From Mixophyes australis (lineage: Eukaryota > Chordata > Amphibia > Anura > Limnodynastidae): a stretch of DNA of 64,000 nucleotides. Made by a program: the position numbers and the translations under genes. The stretch spans positions 66,904,205-66,968,204 of the forward strand of contig JAVHZZ010000002.1 in assembly GCA_036250195.1 (NCBI GenBank), given 5' to 3'. Positions 1 to 18,382 of the stretch are shown here, piece by piece (within the stretch, counting starts at the first letter, position 1; the number at the start of each line of letters is the position of its first letter). The notes beneath the pieces are model-generated. The model saw only the letters and a program-made list of their open reading frames with translations, searched no databases and was not told where the DNA came from.

Positions 1-57
1 AACCCAATACAATAGTCATGCTGGTGAGATTAAATGTATTGTGAATAAAATGCTGCC

Positions 58-683
58 TTGTTAGAATTGAATGAATATATTGGTCCCTTGGTTAAGAAAT
101 GTATCATCACAGTGTTCAGGAGATCTACGAGTTTAAAGGAAAAATTAGCACCCAGTTTTTTCAAGAACACCAACACGTCAGCTATTTCTTTTACTGCCAA
201 ACCAAGTATCGAGAGATGGTTAGGGAGATCCAATGGGTTTTTAGATGTGGAAAATAAAAATGCACTACCTGTGGATTTGCAGATCACAAGTGTACAGATT
301 TCACTTAATTTATATCAGGTGAAAGGTTTCCAATTGAAAAGTCTTTGGATTGTCAATCCACCTTTGTTATCTATTTGATTAGTTGCAAATGTGGTATCCA
401 GTACGTGGGACATACAATAAGATCGGTGGGAGTACGATTCCAGAAACATCGTTGCAACATATTGAAGAAAGTTAGAACACACCGTTTATCTGCACATGTC
501 AACTCATGTTAAGGTAGTCAGCTAGCAGATCTGAAGGTGAGGACCATAGAACAGATTGGGATCACCAAGAGAGGAGGTGATAGGTTCTACTTCTTGTGTG
601 AACGCGAAGCCTACTGGATATTCAGATGTAGGACATTGATACCACAGTGTTTAAATGATAATATAGAGTTGAATAACTTCTGA
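58..683 (+). pseudogene. Penelope-like element, C-terminal GIY-YIG endonuclease part
   Basis: The translation shows the end of a Penelope-like retroelement polyprotein. One frame (58-378) ends in a stop. The adjacent frame from about 350 continues with CKCGIQYVGHTIRS, a GIY-YIG-type nuclease start with the Tyr-Val-Gly and Arg expected in this family, then a run ending EREAYWIFRCRTLIPQCLN, typical of the Penelope C-terminus. In living elements this nuclease nicks target DNA before reverse transcription. The copy is broken by a frameshift near 345-350 and an in-frame TAA at 508-510, just after the codons for HVNSC. The natural stop is TGA at 681-683. The reverse transcriptase part lies outside the window. 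Family identity is fairly secure from the motif order; subfamily is unknown. Confidence 0.75.
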
Positions 684-2092
684 CTGTATTGTGATGATTA
701 TAGTCTCTACAAAAGATTATATATACAACAAAAAATTGTTTCCCATTTGTGTCTTTCTCATTTCCCTTATTTTGTCACATTATGAACATTATGGGGCAAT
801 TAGTTTTTGATTCCCACTATTAACTAGCTTCTTATTTTGTGGGGTTTCTGTATAAGTTGCTCTATCAAATATGATGGTTTAGCTAGTTATGATGATTATT
901 TCTGTGAGTGATTCCTCACTTTCACATTTTTATGGTTGCCTTTCCCCACTTTTTTTTATGTGAATTTTCCTTAATTTTGGTTTGGATCTAGACATATTAA
1001 TGAAACAAGTTAATCCGTGCATGATACTCATGCATTCTAGTCAAATCAAGCTACTTAAGGTGTTAAAAAGGTTCTTGTCATGCATTTGGGCCATAGCCCA
1101 GGCCTCCTCAGGGGAAGAGCGTTACTTCCCGACGTAAGCGCTCTTTTTTAACGTGGTTTTGTCACCACCTCATCATTCTTCTCCATCACCTCATCCTTAA
1201 TTTTCATCGCCACATCTATCCAGATGTCTATCCAGACACAGGGATCTCTCTCAGCGGTCCTGAGTATCACACTCCTCTCACTCTGTCACCCCCGGCAACC
1301 ACCAACCACTCCCAACTGTCACTTCTCCTTCAAGAAATATATATATATTTTTTTAAATCTTTATAAACACCTTTAACAATTAACAAATTAAATTAACAAA
1401 TTAAAAACATCTTAGTATACCAAATTTCAGCCCTTTCTGAATTTTTTTCCCACACACACTAAGAATTTAGTAGGGCGGTGTATAACTCCGCCCAACAGGT
1501 GGCGCTGCAGCTTTTTTTTATTTTTTCCACACACAAACAGACAGACTAACACATGCCACTAAGCATTTATATTATAGATATTTTATTTGTATGGAAGCAA
1601 TTATGGGAATTTATTTTACATTCAATATTATCGTTGATATACAACCGGTTGTTTTTTGTATTTTTTTTTTATATTTTTTAAAGAGATATTAGTAAGTCAA
1701 TTACTCGTTGACAACGTATAAATATTTTTTATTTGTCAATATCTTACTAATATTTTTTTATATGTGATAATTTTATAACACCTGATTTTTTTATATGTGA
1801 TAAAGAGTTGCTAACAATTTATGTGTTGTTATGGTGCTTTGGATCTTATGTGCTATCTACATAAGCTTGTGAGCAATATATGTCAATACACCCGACCTTG
1901 GCTTCGAATAAAATCCAAGGTGGATGTTAAGAAGGTTATATACAAACGGGATGTTATTCCTCTAACATCATATGGAATGTGAATATTTCAGCTTACGATC
2001 CTCAATCCTACAATTTGATATATACATATATATGAGTCCCAATCCATTTTTACTGGTAACCATGATAGTGGCAGCACTAATTTTATGTGGGC
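684..2092. other. AT-rich non-coding stretch downstream of the Penelope fragment
   Basis: No coding potential was found. It is probably in part the 3' region of the Penelope-like element. It holds a hairpin at about 1117-1146 (AGAGCG / CGCTCT arms followed by a T run) and poly-T and AT tracts at 1340-1400 and 1650-1780. A segment ending near 1580 resembles the tail of a dispersed repeat. Nothing supports a gene. Confidence 0.4.
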
Positions 2093-2326
2093 CAGTGTCG
2101 GACTGGGGCATGAAGGGCCCACTGGGGGACCCACCAGAGGGGGTGTGGCCAGCCATCATAGAGGCGAGACCAGACACTAGAGGGGGAGTGGTCAGCCCAC
2201 GAAGGACAGCTAGCACCATAGTGTAGTATATAAAGAATGCAGTGTGTGTATAAAGAATACACAGTCTTGACCTGCCCCTTAGATTGGGCAGAACAGTCAC
2301 CAAAAATCGGGATTGTCCCACTAGAC

Positions 2327-2445
2327 CAGGCTTGGCTAACCTTTGGCACTCCAGGTGTTGTGAAACTACAAAGCCCCAGCATGCTTTGCCAATATATAGC
2401 AGCTTATTGCTGGAGTGCTGGAGTGCCACAGGTTAGCCAAGCCTG
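2327..2445. mobile_element. Small hAT MITE nested in the larger hAT element
   Basis: A 119 bp element with long terminal inverted repeats starting CAGGCTTGGCTAACCT and ending in its complement (AGGTTAGCCAAGCCTG). The flanks CACTAGAC (2319-2326) and CACTAGCC (2446-2453) are an 8 bp target duplication with one change. It is too small to code for protein. Confidence 0.8.
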
Positions 2446-2799
2446 CACTAGCCTCAGAACATTTGACAGACTGTCCAACCTGTTCTTGTCACTTTTACCA
2501 CCTGTGGCTACTGATTTCTTTAGTTGCGGCTTGTCTGGATCCTGGAATGTTGGGGGCCCTATTTGGAAAAAATAATAGGTACATTTAGAAAATTCCAACC
2601 AGCCCCGGCGTTAAATCAATAGGACCCACAATTAATCCTTAGCCACCATCTAGCACACACACATTACATTGCCATAAGCCCGCTGTGCCATCACACACAC
2701 TACTGTGCCCCTTAATCACCATGCTGCGCCTCCTAATGATCACACTGCGCCAGCCATGCTGCTTTTGCTCCCCCCTTTTCATGGTCCCCTTTCATCACC

Positions 2800-3290
2800 C
2801 TGTGCCATGCTGCTTTGGCCCCCCTTCACACTCTGCCATGCTGACCTGGCCCTTCTTCACACTCTGCCATGCTGACTTGGCCCCCCTTTCACACTCTGCC
2901 ATGCTGACCTGGCCCCCCTTCACACTCTGCCATGCTGACCTGGTCCCCCTTCACACTCTGCCATGCTGACCTGGCCCCCTTTACACACTGCCATGCTGAC
3001 TTGGCCCCCCTTCACACTCTGCCATGCTGACTTGGCCCCGTTCACACTCTGCCATGCTGACCTGGCCCCGTTCACACTCTGCCATGCTGACCTGGCCCCC
3101 TTTACACACTGCCATGCTGACTTGGCCCCCCTTCACACTCTGCCATGCTGACTTGGCCCCGTTCACACTCTGCCATGCTGACTTGGACCCCCTTCACACT
3201 CTGCCATGCTGACCTGGCCCCCCATTCACACTCTGCCATGCTGCCTCTGCCCCTTCTCACTCTGCCATGCTGCCTCTGCCTCTTCTCACT
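2800..3290. repeat. Minisatellite, about 30 bp unit
   Basis: About fifteen tandem copies of a unit like CACTCTGCCATGCTGACCTG followed by GCCCC and TT, with variants (ACTTGG/ACCTGG, CCCCG). Open frames on both strands (for example 2685-2969, 2963-3151 and 3102-3356 on minus) arise only from the repeat periodicity and are not genes. Confidence 0.9.
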
Positions 3291-3648
3291 CTGAAATGCT
3301 CTTTTCTGTTTAAAAAAAAAAAACAAACAGGTTGGCTTGGGAGCGCACTGAGTCACTTACCTGTGACTGTGAAAAGCTCTGGCATCCTGCTCCTCTGGGC
3401 GGAAGCAATAGAAACTCCTCCTCCCCTGCTGAAGTGAAAAACCCACTACTGCGCAAGTGCAGAGAGCCCAGACACAGCTCTCTGCACCTGGTAGTGTGTT
3501 TGTTGCCGACACTGCCGCCGCTGACATCGCCAGTCAGGTGTTCCTCGTAAGCTCCGCCCTAACAGCGGAGGGGGCGGAGCTTTAACGAGTCGGGCCTATC
3601 GGTGCATAGCCCGGCTGCTCGGCAGGCCAGTCCGAGGCTGATGTGGGC

Positions 3649-4365
3649 CATACTTTCTTGACAGATGAATGGAGACCTAGTTTCTTTGGCAGCCAAGGAA
3701 CATGTGATCGTCGGAAAGACTATTGGGGGATATAGATCATGTGACCTTGACTTGGTGCTATAAACAGTGTTTCGATATGAACTATTCGGTATGCCTCTGG
3801 TGAAACGGTTCCTTATCAGCCGAGAAACACGTCACCTATTAGCGGCTAATTTGGTGAAAACTGGTGGCTCACTATCCCCGGGGTTAATTACCCCATAGCA
3901 CCTCCAGCTGCTTCAAGCTTCTTATTACCGGATTGACCGAGGGACGGATGTTCATTACATCTCATTCTTCAGGCTGAAGAAACGGCCAACTGTATTTTTG
4001 GAAATTATTTCTTGTATACACCCTGTGTTTTTTCTCTAATGAAGATCTGATACACATGCATCTGTAATAAAAGGGTGGTACAGCCACGGAGTATTTTGAA
4101 TCTGATATCCCACATTAATCATAGGAAATTTCCCCATGGATGTTGTTGACTTTGTCCTGAGGGTTTTCATTCAATAATCCAAATCACCTGAAGCTCGAAT
4201 GTGACAATGTGATAAGCACCAATGATATGATTTAATAGATTACGCGAATACACATTTGTCTTTTTATATATTAAAGATTTTTTATGTATCAATTGAATAT
4301 TTAAATAAAGTGCTAATATCTGGTTTTAAGCTTAGCGCTCTCTTTTGGCTTCTTATAACTCTTTA
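3649..4365. other. Non-coding segment up to the edge of duplication unit 1
   Basis: No coding region. It contains GAGAAACACGTC near 3820, similar to the GAAACGCGT core common in Penelope-type terminal regions, and an AATAAA-like tail near 4065. It may be the rest of the Penelope 3' region interrupted by the hAT element. Homology to unit 2 starts only at about 4366 (CTTTAAAGAG). Confidence 0.35.
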
Positions 4366-5933
4366 AAGAGCACCCGCCACCTGACTTTTACACATTAAAA
4401 TCATCTATAGGCACATAAACAACATATAAAAAGCATATGTTGTTTTTATTGTCTGTTTTGCTATTCCTTGCATTTTACAAGATTTTGCATACAGAGGGCC
4501 TGATTTAAGAGTCAGACACAATCTACACGTAACTCGTAAATGTAAATTACAATTCATAATTTGCACAGTATTCCAAGTCAAATGGATCTTCAGATCCCTG
4601 CAACTCAGAATACTATGCAAATTCTACAAACACACCTCTTTATCTACCTTATGGGCCAGTGTGCATGATACACTTAAGTGTACTAGTCAGAGCAGCTTTG
4701 TAATAAAGATTACTGCATTAGTAAATGAATGAAAAAAAAAATAAGATTGTGTTTTTTCCCACCAGACAGCAATAGGGTTGTTTAAGCTGTTTGGGAGGGG
4801 GTGCACACCTTTTTTGTTAAATGTTATTATTTTTTATTATTATTTTTTTAATACTGCAAGTTCTGTTTCACCAGCAGAAAGCACACACACAAAATACATC
4901 TCCTAGAGACCTGTCTACTCAACTCAGCATAGCATGTAAAGTGCATGAACACGACTTTACATTGCTAGACACGCCCACTACCTTCCACGTTTCCCGGTCT
5001 CTAAGCGCAGAGAGGTGCAAGAAGGAGATCTGTCTCAGTCTGAATGAAATCTGATCCTTGGCTAATAGTGATTTTTGCACTGTTCATATGGACTTGCATC
5101 CAACTCTACTTAAGGCCCATAGTCTGGTTAGACATTCATGTACTATTCTCTGCAAAGCATTTCCAGATCAACAACTGACATTGAAAGCCAGTGATCTGAG
5201 AGAGGTGAGAGAGCAAGGAAATGGCAGGAAATGAGTTCCATTACACTGGAACTGCATATTTCACTTTAAATGAGTAATGTAAATGCAGATTTTTCATTTG
5301 ATACACCCCCAACACCCCCTTTCCAGCACTACATGGTATTAGGTGGGCCCCAGTCATTGGTTTCCTGGGTGGGCCCTTCATGCCCCAGTCTGACACCGGT
5401 TGTCTGGATGCTGACCTAAAGTCTATGCAAAAAGTTAATTGAGGCAAACTTTTTGAAACATCCTATAGTAGCTGGTGACAATCAAGTTCTGTGAAATTTT
5501 TGCCTTTTTCTGCATTTGGACGCAAAATGTTACACATTTCACTGCATATAATTTGGCCAAAAAATGCTCCCAGTCCTAGCCTTACCAAAACACACAGCAG
5601 AATAGATTAAGTATTGTAAGTTCTATTCATCCTGCGACATGCAGTGTTACAAACACAGAGCAAAATGGGATTCCACAATATGGTAAAGCAAACACAGAAC
5701 TCAAGAAAAGTTTCACAAACACTGCACCTCTACGAAACGTCCTGATCTGCTGCAAAGCTCGATTTGCCCTAAGTACTGCTCTAATTTGATGCATATCTCT
5801 TTCTGCACCAGAATTCTCTTATAGAAAAGGTTCAGTATTTTGCTTTGAAGTCCACTAAAATGTATATACCTGTTTTACAATCTAAACAACAGCCAAACTC
5901 TTGTTATTGTGGGACAATTTTAGACATTGTCAG

Positions 5934-8217
5934 CCTGATTCATCAAAGAACGTGAGTCCCATTGCGTGCTGTATTTTGCGTGAAATTGCTCTGCACAATC
6001 TCAGAAATGGACTTTACGCCAGTGTACGCAAGTGCACACAATTCTAGCTTTAATGCAAATGACACTTCCAACAGCCTATGCACAGTAAGGACATACCAAG
6101 GCAGAGTGCAGACACATTTGTCCAATTGAAGCTTAGGGCATTTCTCAGGAACATGATTTTTAGCCGTATCACTTACACCAGCTAAAGGTTAGGTGTAAGT
6201 GAAGATTGATAGTGATGACAGACACGTATGCTTGCCAGAATATGTGTTTGCAATTAAGGCCAACTGTAAAAATGCATTTTATGTACAGTAGGCATTAATA
6301 ACATCCAGATAAATGTATTTCAAATAAATGTAAAATGGGTGCCCCCCGGAGCCTGAGAAGTGGGTGAAGGATGAAGCAGAATACTCACCTCATCGACTGC
6401 TGGATGCAGGTAAGTTCTTTTTTGGTCTTGCAGGTCCCAGCGCTGGCGACAGCTGATAGGAAATTTTTTGCTGCCGGCCAATCACTGTTTGTAACGGTGA
6501 GCCAATCAGGGCTCACTACCAGCCTTTGGATTTATGGGTGCCGCCACAAGTCAATTATTGATCACTGCATCACTGTTTTGCGCCTTCGCGATGACTATTT
6601 TATAGTCATCACGTGTGCCGAGAGTTCAGAGTAAAGACGGAGATGCACTAGGATGGGGCTCCAGGGGAATGACGCTGGAAAGATGACAGAAGGCAATAGA
6701 AGAAGAAAAGAAAGAAAGGATAAAAAAAGAAGAGGAGAAAAGAGAAGCGCCGAAAGGGAGAAGAGGCACAATTGGGTGGAGGGTCAAGAAGAGACGGAAA
6801 CGCCAGAAAGAAGGTTAGTTTCCTGTGTAAAGCAGATAACTATTATCCTCATACTTTGCTCACTATACCCCTGCTAGGCATGTTGGGCACAAGACCCATA
6901 GCACATATCAGGCACTAAGCCCATGCAGCACTAGTGCGCATAAGGCCCTGTGTAGTTAGGTGTGACTAGGTCATTTTAATTATCTTTCCCTGTGGAAATA
7001 TGTGTTCTAAATTCAGTCTCAGCCTGTGCAACAATATAATTTCAGGATTAGCCTGTGGTCTAAATTAAAAGTCAGGATTAACCTGTGGTGCAAGTTGAAA
7101 GGTTAACAGTCAGATTTAGTCTGTGGGCCCATTTAATTCAGGTACTAGGCCTGTGAGTTTAGATTGGAATTAGGCCAGTAGCAGTTAGGAGTTACCTTGC
7201 CATTTGTGACCGTGCCTCGTCTGTCACCACTGAATTGTAATTTACCTTTGTGCGGTGGTCCCTTTCACTGTACTTATTTGCATTATACTTTACTGTATTG
7301 GGTGTTTTTGCTTTAGTATTTTGCCTTCCAGGATCCAGAAGTAAAGCCCCATTAAAGGTAGGTTTTTGGTATCAGTATATCGTGTCTGCATTTTGTGAAT
7401 TGTATTTGTGAACTGTGGGGTTTGAGTTAGGGTAGTCCACAACACCAAGTGCTAGGAGTTTATAGTTGCACGGCATCTGGTCACATAGTTTGGCTGTTAT
7501 GAGTAGGGCTCTGTTTTGTATTACAGTAGCTAGCACTAGTGTGGGAAGTACATACTAGCCTGGTAGACAGCATTGTGGGTGGGCTGTCTTGTGTCGCTTC
7601 TGTTTCTAGACGTCAATCTCGGGAGTGCAGACGACCATCAAGAGGAGGCGGCAATTACCTTGTAAGAAACATCTTTCTGTTCCGTCTTTTACTCTTGGTG
7701 GCTTGGTGGGGCGCTCATCAGTACATCGGTGAGTGGGATATTTGAGCAGGATATTTACCTGACTCTCCACTCCTAGCTGTCAACTCATACACCCCCTACC
7801 CCCTTCCTTCCACTTTGTATCCATACCCATCAGTAATGTATTGTGGTTTCTTCCTAGACTAAAGAGGTGTGGAGCCATGGTGAGGGTTCCATGCGAATGG
7901 TAGGTAGACCAGTAGTGACGAAGGTAAGATCTTTGTGTCCGTCTGTCCATTCCCCACAGGCGTTACATTACAAAAAAATAATTACAAAAAAAAAAAAATC
8001 AATCTATTTTTATTAATGATTATAGTATTAACAGGTGTTAATATATTTAATATATTTTTTCTATGTGACCTGATGACACTTTATATTGCACATATATATT
8101 GTACGTATCCAGCAGTGTGTTGTGTCTTGTACTTGAATATAGGCAAACGTGTGTGAAATTGCTGTCTATTTTAAAAAAAGCAAATTGAGTTCACTTTGCG
8201 TTCCTTGATGAATCCGG
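5934..8217. mobile_element. 2.3 kb element with terminal inverted repeats, old copy shared by both units
   Basis: The left end reads CCTGATTCATCAAAGAACG and the right end is its near complement, CGTTCCTTGATGAATCCGG. The same ends occur in unit 2 (30142 and about 35649), so insertion predates the duplication. No transposase is visible. A short open frame at 7539-7745 is not kept in the unit 2 copy, so it is not a gene. A related fragment in reverse orientation lies at about 60830-61195. Superfamily is not assigned because target duplications are not clear. Confidence 0.55.
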
Positions 8218-8717
8218 TCCTCTATTTTATAATTTTCAAATAAAAAGAGAATAAACAAAAACATGTGGAGCACAAATTTTGTGTCAAAGTTTGCCAACTG
8301 AACCAAAGAAGAAGTGTGATTTTATTTGACTACTTTTCACCAGCAGCTAATAAGTACAGTGCCACATTGGAGAAAGACATTGACGTTTCGTGCACATGTA
8401 AAGTATAGAACACATAAAAACATTAAAAACACCTTTCCCGGCATTGTACATTTTTACATCTGATATTTTTGAAAGGTAAAATTATTTTTTAAGGTTTAAA
8501 GATTTCTCTGTGCTAGTTTTTTCTTTGTGTACTTTCTGTCTGGAACTATTAAGAAGATTATTCATTTAGTTAAGAGCAGCCAATAACATATGTATTATAA
8601 ATTTGATAATGCAGGCGTGTTTCTGGTCTGCCTACTATAAATTCAAGTAGATGATGCTACAAAACAATTCTTATGAGCACATAGTCATTTTATTTGATTG
8701 TTAATAACATATTCAAG

Positions 8718-8725
8718 TATAAAAG
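8718..8725 (+). promoter_or_regulatory. TATA box of keratin gene 1
   Basis: TATAAAAG lies 87 bp upstream of the ATG, which would put transcription start near 8748 and give a short 5' UTR. The whole 8560-8804 block is nearly identical to 36025-36272 upstream of the second keratin gene, where the same box is at 36186-36193. That conservation marks it as the shared core promoter. Confidence 0.75.
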
Positions 8726-8804
8726 CAACAGGTAAGAGCTCTATAGGGAAACAGCCAACTTGACTTCACATCCTCTGTAGATCACCTCCAGGAGAAGAAC
8801 CATC

Positions 8805-15762
<6,958 letters not shown>

Positions 15763-15924
15763 AGTGCAAACATTGGATATGCAAAATGCTATTGATATAG
15801 TATTATGTCATCACTGCTAGACATCTGCTTTGTTACTCTACTTCATGCTGTATATTTCTCTTAAGCAGCTTCATGTGTGTTATGTCCTTGTAGTGTGTTT
15901 ATCTGTTACCTTATACTGCACCTC

Positions 15925-15930
15925 AATAAA
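15925..15930 (+). promoter_or_regulatory. Poly(A) signal of keratin gene 1
   Basis: AATAAA lies 163 bp after the stop codon, in the context CTCAATAAACTGC. The same signal in the same context occurs at 42692-42697 after keratin gene 2. Confidence 0.8.
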
Positions 15931-16583
15931 CTGCTATTCATATGTCAGTAAGTGACACAATTCTTTGGGAAATTACCAGACAAGTTTTAATGACAAATAT
16001 TGCAGAGTACAAGTTACAAGTAAAGTTAATGTCAATTTCAGAGAATTCTTGTCAACATTACATTTATATCAAACGGTATTCTACCTATTAAGGAACGTAC
16101 TTTAGATGATGAAGTTATTTATGAACATACATTAATTCTGTAGGAATGGTATAACAAGAATTCACATACACAGAATATATAATTTGTTGCAGCTACATAT
16201 ATACTGCTAGTCTTACTGTCAGGCATCTATCTTGAATGGGCTTTAACAAATCATCAGTCCAAGGTCAAGGTCATAAGTGTTAGCCTCACACAGGAATATA
16301 TATTTATTTACTAATATTTTTTATCTTCCTTCAACTATGAGAACTTTCATGTCAGTAAGTTCTCATACAGTGCAGGAGAATGTACCCCTACTAGTGCTCC
16401 TAGTAATGACAAACCAAATTCAAATACAAACAAAGCTGGGTTAGCTTCTAGAATAGACCCAGCAGATATACATGGGTGCCATTTAGAGGCTCATCGCTGT
16501 CTTTTACCAAGCTTTTGACAGCTTCCTACAGCAGTATTTAATAGAGCATTAGTTGCTGCAACATTCATATTCAAAGAGAAATG

Positions 16584-16811
16584 CTATGTGTCTCCTTGTG
16601 GACAGATAAGGCACATTGGTGGATCATGCACCCTTGCATCTAAAGCTGCCTCATTCACCATTATACCCAGGATATCCAATGTTGATGTCCCATGATATTG
16701 CTCTTCCCATTTATATATAACTCTGATTATTTGGTCTAAAACTCCTCTCATTTTATTTATAACTAGGCACACTTTGGCTCTGGGGTAAACACATCCATTC
16801 AGGGGGTGCAC
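16584..16811 (-). other. Short antisense open frame conserved in both units
   Basis: A 75-codon frame containing YKWEEQYHGTSTLDILGIMV. The unit 2 counterpart (43355-43564, minus) keeps the same frame, and a core of about 95 bp differs at only one or two positions while flanking DNA varies more. It could be an exon or fragment of an unidentified gene or transposon, or a conserved non-coding element. No family is recognised and no splice context was established. Confidence 0.3.
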
Positions 16812-17162
16812 ATGGCACCTAGGCTATGGACACTTACAACGCAAACAGACCCAGAAGTTACTAAATGAATGTCTAATAAATAAATTACATTATTATAATT
16901 TAATAATTTATAATTATTTCAACGTCACTCTTAAAATAAAAAGAATTAACTATAATAATTACAGTTAACCACTGTACTTTAACTCACTTTAACAACAACA
17001 GTTTAAATTGATGTTAAAGGAGACACCAGACAATTCTATTGTCCAGGGAAAATGTGTTTATTCAATTCAATACAACAACAGATTTCATATGTTGTGTGAT
17101 AAAACACTGCATTCACTGGAGTCTCACACAGCTTGGCTGGACCATTTCACTGTTTATTGGCA

Positions 17163-17490
17163 GTTGTCAGGATTATCATTATCATCATCACCATTTATTT
17201 ATATAGTGCCACTGATTCCGTAGCGCCCCTGCCCCATTGGAGCTTACAGTCTAAATTCACTAACAGACACAGAGAGAGAGACTAGGGTTAATTTTGATAG
17301 CAGCCAATTAACCTACTAGTATGTTTTTGGAGTGTGGGAGAAAACCAGAGCACCTGGAGGAAACCCACGCAAACACGGGGAGAACATACAAACTCCACAC
17401 AAATAAGGCCATGGTCGGGAATTGAACTCATGACCCCAGTGCTGTGAGGCAGAAGTGCTAACCAATTAGCCACCATGCTGCCCAGGATGG
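17163..17490 (-). repeat. Dispersed retroposon-like repeat common in fish and amphibians
   Basis: The segment contains the familiar blocks TTTATATAGTGCCACTGATT, GGAGAAAACCAGAGCACC and AACCAATTAGCCACCATGCT. These recur in many lower-vertebrate genomes as a dispersed repeat. Family name and orientation are not certain. It lies in the spacer between units 1 and 2 and is absent after unit 2. Confidence 0.55.
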
Positions 17491-17639
17491 CTTAAACAGT
17501 TTCAGCGGTGGTTACAGTAGACATTTCCAGTAAAGCATCACAATTCTCCCACAACCCTACATCTGGCTAAACAGTAGATCCCTCACTACTAGCCGGCCAC
17601 TAACTAGCATTGGTGTCCCAGCCCACAAATACAAACAGT

Positions 17640-18382
17640 GGGCCTGAGTCATTAAGGCACGCATGCTGAGCGTATTGTGCAGTTGTTCTCAATGGCACGT
17701 AAATCAACTCTGCATACTCCCAGAGTCAACAAGGAATGGATCTCAAGATAAGTGTGGTGTTGACTATGGGTGTAGGTTCACTCTGCTGTACTAGACCAGA
17801 CATTGCAAGATGCGAACAATACGTATGTGGAATATGAAATCTCAAAAGAACGCACAGAAAAAAAAAATACCAGTCAATAATATAGTCATTTATGGTTAGA
17901 AATTCGAAAATTGTCATAAAAAGAAAAATTTTATATAATTTTTTTTTTCATTTAAAAACATTAGGGTTAGGCTGTCCTTAATGTCTACTGTACATAAAAT
18001 ACATTTTTACAGTTGCTGCTGATTGCAGACACATATTATAGCATGCATACAATACTGACCCAGGACTTAGACTGGCCACTTAGCTGGTGCGAGAGATACG
18101 GCAGAAAAATAAGAAACTTCATACACACAAAGCTTCATTCCGACGTGGCTACATTTGCTTCAGTTTGGCATGTCCACATTGTGCATCGAGTACAGGCACA
18201 TGTCCGTTTCCCGCCCCGTTCACTCCCCGAAATCATGGACCGTCGTAACTGTCATTTGCGTTGGCATATGCAGCGGACTTGCTTTCGTTGACGGCCGAGT
18301 GCCCTCGATCTGGGCATGTGCAGAAGGGAATTGCATACGATACGCACAAAAAACATATACGTTCCTTAATGACTCAGGCCCA
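17640..18382. mobile_element. MITE with 20 bp terminal inverted repeats
   Basis: The left end GGGCCTGAGTCATTAAGG and right end CCTTAATGACTCAGGCCC are exact complements. The 740 bp interior has no convincing coding region; open frames of 75-113 codons inside overlap on both strands and look like chance. No clear target duplication was found. The ends resemble those of the 2.3 kb element at 5934-8217. Confidence 0.65.

Larger units (their letters stand above)
2093..3640. mobile_element. hAT-type DNA element, non-autonomous
   Basis: Both ends show the inverted repeat CAGTGTCGGACTGG (left) and CCAGTCCGAGGCTG (right, read on +). The element is flanked by a perfect 8 bp target duplication, ATGTGGGC (2085-2092 and 3641-3648). 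An 8 bp duplication with CAG-type ends is the hAT signature. There is no transposase inside, only a nested MITE (2327-2445) and a large minisatellite (about 2800-3290). A related left-end sequence is recognisable in reverse orientation near 5330-5400 and 29620-29690, so the family is dispersed here. Confidence 0.8.

Noticed and set aside
1117..1146. Hairpin followed by T run, like a bacterial terminator
   Set aside because: The sequence is vertebrate nuclear DNA; it is more likely part of a repeat element end.
2800..3290. Regularly spaced repeats that could look like a CRISPR array
   Set aside because: There are no unique spacers, the repeats are contiguous, and the genome is eukaryotic.
2685..3356. 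Several open frames on both strands with repeated residues
   Set aside because: They come from the 30 bp minisatellite, whose period keeps multiple frames open.
6653..6877. Basic 74-codon frame (RRKERKDKKRR type)
   Set aside because: It is a purine-rich tract within the 2.3 kb transposon; the unit 2 copy has indels and no matching frame.
7539..7745. 68-codon frame, with a similar start in unit 2 at 31659
   Set aside because: The frame is not preserved between the two units; the DNA similarity is due to duplication of a transposon.
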